The notes beneath the pieces are model-generated. The model had not been told where the DNA came from. It did no database searches and saw nothing but the letters and a program-made list of their open reading frames with translations. Positions 38,576-46,348 of a stretch of DNA of 46,348 bases are shown here, piece after piece. Origin of the DNA: Planctomycetes bacterium RIFCSPLOWO2_12_FULL_50_35 (GTDB taxonomy: Bacteria; Planctomycetota; Brocadiia; Brocadiales; Bathyanammoxibiaceae); contig MHZB01000092.1 in the NCBI GenBank assembly GCA_001828605.1, positions 1 to 46,348 of the forward strand, written 5' to 3'. Every line of letters starts with the position of its first letter. Positions within the stretch are counted from its first letter, which is position 1. The position numbers were made by a program, and so were the translations under genes.

Positions 38576-39135
38576 CGGAAAAAATTATGCTTGTAGGTTA
38601 TGGGGGACAAGGCATGATGCTTTTCGGGAGACTCCTGGCGCAGGCAGCGATGCTTGACGGCAAGTACGTGACCTTTTTTCCGTCCTATGGCACGGAGGTG
38701 CGGGGAGGGTCGGCATGTTACCACTTAATCGTATCTACGGGGGAGATATACTCTCCGGTGGTGGAAGAAGCCGACACCCTGATAGCCATGAATCAGCCCT
38801 CCTACATAAAGCTTAAGGATTTTATGAAGCCGGACAGCCTGCTTTTATTGAACTCTTCAATGGTGAATGTGGAAGACCCGCCGCAAGTAAAGGTCTATAG
38901 AATTCCGGCCACTGAGATAGCAAATGAATTGGGGAACGTAGTGGCGTCGAATATGGTGATGATGGGAGCCTACAACTACATAAAGGAAATTATACCGACC
39001 CACCTCTTTCTCAACTGTTTGGAGAACGCTTTAAGGGGCAAAAAGGCTGCCCTGTACGAAATAAACAAACTTGCCCTTGAACGAGGAGAAAATTACGTGA
39101 GAAACGGCAACCTCATTAGTCTGCCGGCAGAGTAA
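38572..39135 (+). CDS. korC: 2-oxoacid:ferredoxin oxidoreductase gamma subunit
   Basis: IMLVGYGGQGMMLFGRLLAQAAMLDGKYVTFFPSYGTEVRGGSA. ATG 38572 with AAGGAGG upstream and ATGA overlap with korB. Confidence 0.9.
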   Translation: MTEKIMLVGYGGQGMMLFGRLLAQAAMLDGKYVTFFPSYGTEVRGGSACYHLIVSTGEIYSPVVEEADTLIAMNQPSYIKLKDFMKPDSLLLLNSSMVNVEDPPQVKVYRIPATEIANELGNVVASNMVMMGAYNYIKEIIPTHLFLNCLENALRGKKAALYEINKLALERGENYVRNGNLISLPAE

Positions 39136-39220
39136 CCAATGTTTTGCCAGAATATTTAGTTATCGCCTGCACAGAAAGGTGCTGCGCCAGTCTTTTTCTC
39201 GCTTGGTTCACTTATAAGTC

Positions 39221-39757
39221 ATGAACGGTATGGATAGAAATAATTTTGTGTGTCGGTTTTTCCTTGCGCTTCTGATGCTGTGCTGTCACGGCTGCCTATT
39301 CGGAGGGAATAATAAAAAAGAAGATAAGGCCGTCTATCCAGTAACCACCATGCCGACGCCTACAAAAGAACCGGAAAAAGAACCCGAAGAACAGCCTGCA
39401 AAAAAACAAAAAGAACAGAATTCCTCATTAAAGGTGCTCCAGCAAGAAGTTAGTAAAGAGTTGAACGACCTTTCGAAAGAGATGAAAGAGACCCACGGAG
39501 ACCTTCTTACAAGGACGGCGGCACTCGAAGAAGACTATAAGCAGCTAACGGAAAAGATTTCACTCTTAGAGTTCCTTCAGGGAGAGGCCTCCGGCAAGAC
39601 GGCAAAGATGCAGGAGAGGCTGGAATTCGAACTGGAGACCATCAGACAGCAGATCGAAGACTACAATGCACTCCTGATTAATATTCTAGACAAGATAAGC
39701 GCTTCGCCTGACGCCGCCCAATTGGAAGCCCCTGCTTTCCCAGAAATGCCTAAATAG
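39221..39757 (+). CDS. Putative coiled-coil lipoprotein of unknown function
   Basis: N-terminal hydrophobic segment with LMLCCHGCLFGG; K/E/P-rich linker; coiled-coil-like remainder. Confidence 0.55.
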   Translation: MNGMDRNNFVCRFFLALLMLCCHGCLFGGNNKKEDKAVYPVTTMPTPTKEPEKEPEEQPAKKQKEQNSSLKVLQQEVSKELNDLSKEMKETHGDLLTRTAALEEDYKQLTEKISLLEFLQGEASGKTAKMQERLEFELETIRQQIEDYNALLINILDKISASPDAAQLEAPAFPEMPK

Positions 39758-39883
39758 TAAATGCCGTAAAATTTCTCAAAAAGGCCCCAACTGTCACTCC
39801 CACGAAAGTTTGCCAGCAATTTCACGTCTAGAATAGGTCACTACAATTTAAAATGGCAATTGAATTCTTTCACAGGTCTTATT

Positions 39884-40021
39884 ATGATAAAAAAAAGAAG
39901 GTTAACGAAGTTTCCTAGATTGGAGTGCCCCAGCGAGAAGGTCTTTAAGGACAAGAAGAGGAAGAGGACGAAAAGACCCACGGCCGAAGAGCTTGGGGAC
40001 ACGAAGGATAACTTGCCATGA
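39884..40021 (+). CDS. Small very basic ORF (45 aa) overlapping the next gene by ATGA
   Basis: MIKKRRLTKFPRLECPSEKVFKDKKRKRTKRPTAEELGDTKDNLP; stop TGA 40019-40021 overlaps ATG 40018. Not in the ORF track. Confidence 0.4.
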   Translation: MIKKRRLTKFPRLECPSEKVFKDKKRKRTKRPTAEELGDTKDNLP

Positions 40022-40611
40022 ATAAAAGACTTCTTCCAGTGTTGGTCTCAATGTGGTGTATTTTCTCAGCATCGTTGTCGGAAGCCGTACTTATAAATCT
40101 TACCGGAAAAGACGTCCAACAAGCTATCGAATATGGAGAGAGCAATAAAGGTGCCGATTATTTGGGATTTTTCAAGGACTGGAGGGTGGACCTGGGTTAC
40201 GGCACGGGTTCTGCGCGGATTATCACTCCGTTCTCAAAGATAGCCTTCGAAGCCAAGAACGCCGCATCCGAGGACAAGCGCATTGAACCAGATGACATCA
40301 GTAAGATACTGGAAGAGTCTAAGGGTAAGTTGGCCTTTGGCGTATCAATATACGGTGAGACGCGGGATTTTGGACAAAGTGCAAGCGCGGTTCTTATCCA
40401 GGGAGATAAGACCATCCAGCCCATTGATTCCAGACCGGCCATGAAGGCCGAACCAACCCCCTCCTGGCCCAACCCACCCTCGTACAGGGCCATATGTTAC
40501 TATGATTTTGATGTTAAGGAGATAGACCCTAAAGGTACCGTCACTCTTGTAGTCAGCGTGCCTGAGCAAGTGGATGTGAAGTTTCCGTTCGACCTGTCCG
40601 CAGTAAAGTAA
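40018..40611 (+). CDS. Exported protein of unknown function
   Basis: N-terminal signal-like MNKRLLPVLVSMWCIFSASLSEA; no family recognised. Confidence 0.6.
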   Translation: MNKRLLPVLVSMWCIFSASLSEAVLINLTGKDVQQAIEYGESNKGADYLGFFKDWRVDLGYGTGSARIITPFSKIAFEAKNAASEDKRIEPDDISKILEESKGKLAFGVSIYGETRDFGQSASAVLIQGDKTIQPIDSRPAMKAEPTPSWPNPPSYRAICYYDFDVKEIDPKGTVTLVVSVPEQVDVKFPFDLSAVK

Positions 40612-40808
40612 GTTTTAACCCCCAGTTATCTATACTTGAACTTGTCCGCAGCCAGAATTATAATTTTTCATGGCTTCTGGGAAACACACCTTATCTGTCT
40701 TGGCATCTATAATCTGCTTAACGGTGCATCATGGCGGTCTGTTTGCCACACCTCCCTCCGTTCAGGTCAAATATACATGAAACGTATGTGCCCCTTCGGA
40801 GAACAGCT

Positions 40809-41690
40809 ATGAAAGAGGGGATAAGGTTTGGGGTAGCGGGATGTCCGCCGAATTTCTGGAAGTCTCGATATGGACGCGACAGTGTTAATAATTCCCTATG
40901 GCTGGCGAGTATCGGCCTCGATGCCTACGAGATTCAGTTTACACACGGGATAAGGATGACCAGGGAAAGGGCCCTCTTGGCCAGAAAGAATGCAGACGCA
41001 AGCGGGATAGCGCTCTCCATTCACGCCCCATATTACGTGGTGTTTACCAGTACGAAAAAAGAGGTGGTTGAAAACTCTATTGAGCTCATGCTGAGATGTC
41101 TGGAATTTGCCTCTTATCTCGGAACCCGCAAGGTTGTACTGCATCCCGGACCCTGCCAGGGAAATGCACATGATGCCATGAAGAGGTGTATTGATAACCT
41201 CAAGGTCGTTCACAAGTACACCGACAATAAGGATGCTCTCATCTATGCAGAGACTGTGGGTAGGATGGGATACCTGGGGTCGCTTGACGATGTTATGTAC
41301 ATGTGCGGTGAGCTGGAATTCCTGAGACCTTGCCTGGATTTTGCCCATATATATGCACAGCGGGGAGGTGGACTGGCAGAAAAAGGGGATTTCAGGGAAA
41401 TATTTGACCGCCTTAAAGAGCTGGAGGGGAGACTGCGTCTCGACGAGATTAAGGGGCTGCACTGTCATTTTTATCCCATAGAATACGGTGAAAGCGGCGA
41501 GAAGAGCCACAAGAATTATAAGGAGGGTAACTATGGGCCGAGATTTGAGCCGTTTCTCGAAGTTGTGTTAGAATACGGACTTAGCCCTACGATTATTTGT
41601 GAGAGCAAAGACGCTCAGGATGAAGATGCACTCCGAATGAAGGCTTACTATTATAGTCTGTTGGATAAAGAGATGAGGAAGACAATCTAG
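40809..41690 (+). CDS. Endonuclease IV/AP endonuclease family 2-like TIM-barrel protein
   Basis: MKEGIRFGVAGCPPNFW..., LSIHAPYYV, VVLHPGPCQG, IYAETVGRMGYLGSLDD, PCLDFAHIYAQ. Start placed at 40809. Confidence 0.82.
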   Translation: MKEGIRFGVAGCPPNFWKSRYGRDSVNNSLWLASIGLDAYEIQFTHGIRMTRERALLARKNADASGIALSIHAPYYVVFTSTKKEVVENSIELMLRCLEFASYLGTRKVVLHPGPCQGNAHDAMKRCIDNLKVVHKYTDNKDALIYAETVGRMGYLGSLDDVMYMCGELEFLRPCLDFAHIYAQRGGGLAEKGDFREIFDRLKELEGRLRLDEIKGLHCHFYPIEYGESGEKSHKNYKEGNYGPRFEPFLEVVLEYGLSPTIICESKDAQDEDALRMKAYYYSLLDKEMRKTI

Positions 41691-41722
41691 CTTGGGTCTA
41701 GCCACTGCTCAAACAACAACCT

Positions 41723-41841
41723 CGGCAGCCGGCAAAAGGTCGAAGCTCTTTAAAATCTCCCCTTAGAGCTCTTATGGGAGGTGAAATTCTTATAGAATTT
41801 CTTAGCGTGCATATGCCCGTAGCCTTTTGCCGAGGCTGCCG
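41723..41841. other. Candidate structured RNA or bidirectional terminator: long bulged inverted repeat
   Basis: CGGCAGCC|GGCAAAAGG (41723-41739) pairs with CCTTTTGCC|GA|GGCTGCCG (41823-41841). Internal hairpin GAAATTCT/AGAATTTC. Lies between convergent genes. Confidence 0.5.
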
Positions 41842-41849
41842 CTTGTCCC

Positions 41850-41875
41850 GAGAGGGTACCTACCATAACCCTCTC
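41850..41875. terminator. Hairpin GAGAGGGT-(10 nt)-ACCCTCTC, possible terminator element
   Basis: Perfect 8-bp inverted repeat between convergent CDSs; no strong U-tract. Confidence 0.4.
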
Positions 41876-41929
41876 CATTAGAATTATACCACAACTATGG
41901 CGATTTGGACAGGATTCTGTGCAAACTGG

Positions 41930-43162
41930 CTAATAAAAACAGATGCTGGCAAAGCTGACCATGCCCATAGAGTCCGGCCACTGTTCGTATTTGAGCAGTT
42001 TGCCCCCGGAGGCGTCTATTGTTCTAAGCAGTATGTATATCGGTGAAAGTCCACATATTTTTCTTTTATCGCCGTCTTTTTGGATATTACGGAAGAACCC
42101 CTCTGCGTCTATATTTTCTATAAAGTTTATCATGTTAATGTCTTCTTGGGCTATTTCCTGCAGGTCTTGGTCAGTTAGAGGTGATGGGTCGCCAAAACGT
42201 GGTCCGACATGGCTTAGGTCAGCGCTTGCCAGCAAGAACACCTCACGCCCACAGTTTTTAGTGACATCCTTCAGTGTCTCTACAAAATCGCTTACCTCCG
42301 GCACCGAGGATGGGCTGGTGCCGTTATTCAACATCTCATGGAATGATGAACAAAGAATCGGTACTACGCTAATATCATTCCTGCCGTCGTATAGATAATG
42401 AAGGAATGTGGTCTGAAACTCAATGGAGTGTTCATTCTTATGCGCAAATTCATCCCGGAAGAGTTTTTCCCCGATGTCCCTCTCCAGAGCAGTTACTATT
42501 TCTTTATCAGTATGAAGTGTGCCGAACGGTGTCTCGAAGTCCTTTTTTGTAAGCGTAAAAAGCCCGTCCGTTGCCCCGTGTGAGGTGCCCAGCACGATAA
42601 AGCATTTTGCGCCGGAATATTTTTCTATCTCTCTGTACCCCCATGCGAAGCAGGGACCTCCCCTGCCGAAGTCTATGTGTGGCAGTACGGCCCCTTTTAT
42701 CCCGTTCTTTGGTTCCTTCTCCGATTTTCTTCCGGTATGCTGGCCTGGACCTCCATCGGAGGTGAAAAATGCGTCAAATTGCCGCCGCAGCTTCGCAGGG
42801 TTACTCTCATACCCCTTTCCGGCGAAGGCCGCCTTCCTCAAGTTGGAACGCCGAAATGAATCCTTTAGGTTGTTTAGAAACAGACGGAACCGCTCGTTCT
42901 CCAGCAGCATAGCCTCGTCAAGCCTGCTTATGATTCCTTCGATTTTCTCTCTGAGCAGAATCTCGCCATGCCGCCTTGCGTAAGCCGTCTGTATGTCAAG
43001 TATGGAATGCTGTCCATCAAATAACCTGATTATCTCAATTACATGATAAGGCACAATAACCATCATGTCGGTGAGGTTAGATGAGTCTCTCAGGCACACG
43101 CCTTCCTTCCCCGGTGCGTTATACGAAAATGCCTCTATCGGGCGCAACTTGGGATATTCCAT
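41930..43162 (-). CDS. MEMO1-family (AmmeMemoRadiSam system protein B-like) protein with N-terminal PqqD-like helical extension
   Basis: AVLPHIDFGRGGPCFAWGYREI, FIVLGTSHGATDGLFTLTKKDFETPFGTLHTD, HKNEHSIEFQTTFLHYL, LLASADLSHVGPRFGD. Confidence 0.88.
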   Translation of the reverse strand: MEYPKLRPIEAFSYNAPGKEGVCLRDSSNLTDMMVIVPYHVIEIIRLFDGQHSILDIQTAYARRHGEILLREKIEGIISRLDEAMLLENERFRLFLNNLKDSFRRSNLRKAAFAGKGYESNPAKLRRQFDAFFTSDGGPGQHTGRKSEKEPKNGIKGAVLPHIDFGRGGPCFAWGYREIEKYSGAKCFIVLGTSHGATDGLFTLTKKDFETPFGTLHTDKEIVTALERDIGEKLFRDEFAHKNEHSIEFQTTFLHYLYDGRNDISVVPILCSSFHEMLNNGTSPSSVPEVSDFVETLKDVTKNCGREVFLLASADLSHVGPRFGDPSPLTDQDLQEIAQEDINMINFIENIDAEGFFRNIQKDGDKRKICGLSPIYILLRTIDASGGKLLKYEQWPDSMGMVSFASICFY

Positions 43163-43361
43163 TGTATTATACGATTCGAGTCAGATCTTAGCAGGGTAAA
43201 ATACGGCTTGCCCACTAATGTATGCGACAGGTTGTCAAGTGAGATAACTGTCGCACGTCGCTTTTATAGTGGGTACACATGTATATTGCAAGTGCAATTT
43301 GCCTTGACAGACAACGGTTGTACGGGCAATAATCTTTTTTTCACCGAAAGGAAGATGTCTA

Positions 43362-43850
43362 ATGCCCAAGATGAGATGTATATCCGTAATAGGCGCCAGT
43401 TCTGCTACTAAAGAGGAGTTCAAGATAGCCGAAGAGGTTGGGCGTGAGGTGGCCAGACGTGGTGCGGTGTTGATATGCGGCGGCCTTGGCGGCGTGATGG
43501 AGGCTGCGGCGAAAGGGGCCAAAGAGGCCGGCGGCCTCACGGTCGGCATACTACCTGGAGAAGATACCAGTAAGATGAACCCCTACATTGATATACCTAT
43601 TGTTACCGGCATAGGTTATGCAAGGAATGCCCTTGTGGCCTATTCAGGTGATGCAGTGATTGCTGTGGGAGGAAAACTGGGCACGCTTTCCGAGATAGCG
43701 TACAGTCTGATGATGTACAAACCTGTAGTAGGGATAAATACCTGGGGGCTCGACCTCGACGGAAGGGATCTTGACCGCCCCGGTCCCACCGTTGCCACGA
43801 ACGCCAAGGAAGCGGTTACGAAGGCCTTTGAAGCACTGGGAACTAAATAA
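43362..43850 (+). CDS. TIGR00725/LOG-family (SLOG, lysine-decarboxylase-like) protein
   Basis: ISVIGASSATKEEFKIAEEVGREVARRGAVLICGGLGGVMEAAAKGAKEAGGLTVGILPG; VGGKLGTLSEIAYSLM. Confidence 0.9.
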   Translation: MPKMRCISVIGASSATKEEFKIAEEVGREVARRGAVLICGGLGGVMEAAAKGAKEAGGLTVGILPGEDTSKMNPYIDIPIVTGIGYARNALVAYSGDAVIAVGGKLGTLSEIAYSLMMYKPVVGINTWGLDLDGRDLDRPGPTVATNAKEAVTKAFEALGTK

Positions 43851-43951
43851 ATACACAGTGCGCAACATCCATAAAAACTACGGGCGGGCAAGACATGCTT
43901 GCCCGCCCTGCGGGTTCTAGAAAAACACCTCGTTTTACTTACCTGTTTCGC

Positions 43952-44347
43952 TTAAGCGACTTTCCTTACTGAATAATCTCCTCTGTGTCTGTCCCTTAGT
44001 TCGCCAATCTTGGACTTATTCCAGTTGGATGTCCGGCTGTAATAACCCACTATCCTGGTAATGCCGTAGAGCTTCTCCCTTACGCCCGTCTCAAGGGACC
44101 CTATTACGACATCAAGCTCTTGCTTCAGGATAGCTTCCGGATTGATTGTATAGGACGTCTTCATACGATGGTTGTCAATCTTAAGGGCGTCCTTTTCAAA
44201 CTTTTTACCGGCAAACTCCTGGCCGGCATAAATCACCCCGTCAATCTCCAGATAATCGTGGGCATTAACGGCGTCACAAAAGGCCTGGAGTCTCTCCTCC
44301 AACACAGGGGTCTCACACACTTCTCTTTCGAGTAATGCTGGGGTCAT
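43952..44347 (-). CDS. Small protein with NrdD (class III RNR) C-terminal glycyl-radical-like tail
   Basis: C-terminus YGITRIVGYYSRTSNWNKSKIGELRDRHRG resembles the NrdD R-V-x-G-Y-Y-x-P-V-S-x-W-N-x-G-K...DR tail. AGGAG upstream; promoter and NrdR-like boxes further upstream. Confidence 0.7.
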   Translation of the reverse strand: MTPALLEREVCETPVLEERLQAFCDAVNAHDYLEIDGVIYAGQEFAGKKFEKDALKIDNHRMKTSYTINPEAILKQELDVVIGSLETGVREKLYGITRIVGYYSRTSNWNKSKIGELRDRHRGDYSVRKVA

Positions 44348-44473
44348 GTTGCCGCCTTATCTCCTTTCTGTATCAAAAATATTGTTAAGAAACAAAGATC
44401 GCACTTAACGATAGGGTTAACGTTTTCTTATACCTGCCACCCCCACTACTACTACTAATAGTACATGGGCGGT

Positions 44474-44501
44474 ATTATAGTGCCGTATGTTGAAATGTCA
44501 A
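44474..44501 (-). promoter_or_regulatory. Sigma70-type promoter TTGACA-N16-TATAAT
   Basis: Minus strand TTGACA (44501-44496), 16-nt spacer, TATAAT (44479-44474), upstream of the 43952-44347 ORF. Confidence 0.8.
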
Positions 44502-44509
44502 GCCGAAAA

Positions 44510-44556
44510 ACACAATATTTTGTATGGTTTTCTATTATCTACACAATATGTTGCCA
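44510..44556 (-). promoter_or_regulatory. Tandem NrdR-box-like sites
   Basis: ACACAATATTTTGTAT (44510-44525) and ACACAATATGTTGCCA (44541-44556), starts 31 bp apart. They match consensus acaCwAtATaTwGtgt at 14/16 and 12/16 by eye. Confidence 0.7.
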
Positions 44557-44633
44557 TACAAAGGGATATGGTTTTGTTGTCATCTCCCGCCCTTGACAGG
44601 CTGTCCTCACCGTATAAAATCGGTTCAAACGGC

Positions 44634-45464
44634 TTACCAGGATCGCCGGCTGTGCCTTCTTACGGAGTCGTATGGGTCAAGGACGTTGTGGCCGCGGCCG
44701 ACCTTGATGGAGCACCTCATGCTCTCGCTTAGGAATTCCTTTGCGAAAAGGACGGCCTCTTCAACGGTCTTTCCGCGTGCCAGCCCTGCCGCTACGGCGG
44801 AGGCCAGCGTACAGCCTCCACCGTGTACGCTGCCCACATCCGCCCTTGGCGAAACGAGTTCCCTGAAATTGCTGCCGTCGTAGAACAGGTCCTCAACCAC
44901 CCCCTTTTTGTGTGAGGGCCAGTCTCCGGGTGCATGGCCGCCTTTTATGAGCACGGTTTTTGCCCCCAACTCATATATGGCGATGGCCGCCTTCTTGACG
45001 TCTGCAGGCTGTCTAATCGAGACGCCGGAAAGGACCTCGGCCTCCGGTATGTTCGGTGTGACTATCACGGCAAGGGGTAAGAGTTCCGAAATCAACGTCT
45101 TTAGGGCGTCATTCCCTGCAAGGAGTGCGCTCCCGTCTTTTGCATAGAGGACGGGGTCCACGACCACGTTATCGAGCTGATACTCCCGCATCTTTTTTGA
45201 GACCACGATCGCTATCTCGTCGTTCAGGAGCATTCCGGTCTTAACCGCTTCAGCGCCCACGTCGTTCATTATGGAGTCTATCTGCTCTCCTACGAAGGCG
45301 GGGGGTACGGACTGGATTGACTGCACACCCAGGGTGTTTTGGGCCGTGAGTGCGGCTATAACCGTAGTGCCATAGACCCCAAGGGCAGTTACCGTCTTTA
45401 AATCGGCCTGGATTCCTGCCCCTCCACTCGAATCCGAACCGCCTATTATCATTACCTTGTGCAT
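44634..45464 (-). CDS. thiD: Hydroxymethylpyrimidine/phosphomethylpyrimidine kinase
   Basis: MIIGGSDSSGGAGIQADLKTVTALGVYGTTVIAALTAQNT, DPVLYAKDGSALL, VLIKGGHAPGD, VHGGGCTLASAVAAGLARG. Confidence 0.94.
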   Translation of the reverse strand: MHKVMIIGGSDSSGGAGIQADLKTVTALGVYGTTVIAALTAQNTLGVQSIQSVPPAFVGEQIDSIMNDVGAEAVKTGMLLNDEIAIVVSKKMREYQLDNVVVDPVLYAKDGSALLAGNDALKTLISELLPLAVIVTPNIPEAEVLSGVSIRQPADVKKAAIAIYELGAKTVLIKGGHAPGDWPSHKKGVVEDLFYDGSNFRELVSPRADVGSVHGGGCTLASAVAAGLARGKTVEEAVLFAKEFLSESMRCSIKVGRGHNVLDPYDSVRRHSRRSW

Positions 45465-45686
45465 AATCCGTGAAACCTCTAAAGAATCCTACCTCCGCCT
45501 AAGGCTAATCAGGATGAGTTACCCAGTTGATGCTTTCTTCAACGAAGTGAAATGCACTAGAGGCGCATCTGCCTAGGGCATGACTTCGTTGTCTATAGTG
45601 ACAAATTTTCCAAGCTATTGCCCCTCCCTTTACGGGGGGTGATATTCACCCACACCCCTGCCCTCCCATCAAGGGGGAAGAGAAAC

Positions 45687-45761
45687 GGACAGGTTTAAAA
45701 ACCTGTCCCTACATGTGACCCAATAGTTTCGTAATGTAGGGACAGACCTTTAGGTCTGTCC
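45687..45761. repeat. Extragenic palindromes
   Basis: GGACAGGT-TTAAAA-ACCTGTCC (45687-45708), GGACAGACC-TTTA-GGTCTGTCC (45740-45761), plus outer CTGTCCCTACAT/ATGTAGGGACAG. Confidence 0.85.
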
Positions 45762-45785
45762 GCTTGCGGTTCCAATGTACCCATT

Positions 45786-46348
45786 CTATACGACGCTTGC
45801 CAGTCTTATCCTGCTGGTGTACCTTGCAAGCACGTTTTCCCTCAGCAGCGGATATTCTCTCAGGGTACCATCCTGCTCTATCATCTTAAATGCGTCGTCT
45901 CTGGCCGTTTTGAGGAGTATCAGGTCCTTTGTCAGGTCAGCCACCTTGTAATCGGGGAGTCCGTGCTGTCTGGTGCCGAAGAACTCCCCCGGCCCCCTCA
46001 GCCTTAAATCCTCCTCAGCTATCCTGAATCCGTTGCTGCTGTTGACTATTGTTTGAAGCCTGCTGCGCGCATCGGAGGTCTTGGGGTCGGCAAAGAGGAG
46101 GCAGTAGGACTGGTCGCTGCCCCGCCCAATCCGCCCGCGAAGCTGGTGGAGCTGGGCAAGCCCAAATCTCTCGGCATGTTCGATTACCATCACGGTGGCG
46201 TTGGGTATGTCTATCCCCACCTCTATTACTATGGTAGAGACCAGTATGTCTATCTTTCTTTGGCGGAAATCGTCCATGACGGCGTCTTTAAGCTCTTGAC
46301 GGAGTCGTCCGTGCAGGAGACCTACCTTAAACTCAGGAAAGTTCTCCC
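45786..46348 (-). CDS. recG: ATP-dependent DNA helicase RecG, C-terminal part (truncated by window edge)
   Basis: Frame open to the window end (ENFPEFKVGLLHGRLRQELKDAVM...); VSTIVIEVGIDIPNATVMVIEHAERFGLAQLHQLRGRIGRG. Confidence 0.93.
   Translation of the reverse strand, partial: ENFPEFKVGLLHGRLRQELKDAVMDDFRQRKIDILVSTIVIEVGIDIPNATVMVIEHAERFGLAQLHQLRGRIGRGSDQSYCLLFADPKTSDARSRLQTIVNSSNGFRIAEEDLRLRGPGEFFGTRQHGLPDYKVADLTKDLILLKTARDDAFKMIEQDGTLREYPLLRENVLARYTSRIRLASVV

Noticed and set aside
41777-41800. GGGAGGTGAAATTCT resembling a 16S rRNA segment
   Set aside because: Isolated short match with no surrounding rRNA sequence.
44445-44462. ACTACTACTACTAATAGTAC trinucleotide run
   Set aside because: Too short to argue for a functional microsatellite; noted only as part of a 5' leader.
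45600-45770. Repeated short motifs suggestive of a CRISPR
   Set aside because: Units are inverted hairpins without regular direct repeats and unique spacers, and no cas genes are nearby.

Overview
The window is a gene-dense bacterial chromosome segment from a diderm anaerobe. An LptD-like outer-membrane protein and an APS reductase/ATP sulfurylase cluster support this; I did not determine the taxon. Identifiable genes in order: HAD-phosphatase tail fused to a dolichol/phytol-kinase-like domain (truncated at the window edge), yqgF/ruvX, macro domain, GNAT, NtrC-type regulator and sensor kinase, nadA, larE, ubiD-like, ubiE/menG, protease-TPR protein, a CAU tRNA, SDR reductase, orphan etfA, murQ, long S41 protease, an rrf2-aprA-aprB-sat operon with a divergent TauE/SafE permease, lptD-coaD-ymdB-like-xseA-xseB-dxs-nadK-korDABC, endonuclease IV-like, MEMO-like, LOG/TIGR00725-like, a small NrdD-C-terminus-like protein, thiD and partial recG. 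The strongest lead is the 131-aa minus-strand ORF at 43952-44347. It ends in the glycyl-radical tail motif of class III ribonucleotide reductase (RIVGYYS...NWNKSK...LRDR). Upstream of it are a near-perfect sigma70 promoter and two NrdR-box-like sites one box-spacing apart. Other leads are a possible structured RNA at 41723-41875, a decayed hydantoinase-B remnant at about 11107-11349, two unlisted small ORFs (zinc ribbon at 10772; basic, ATGA-coupled ORF at 39884), families of dispersed palindromic elements, and several unusual domain architectures. All calls come from reading the sequence; no database search was run.
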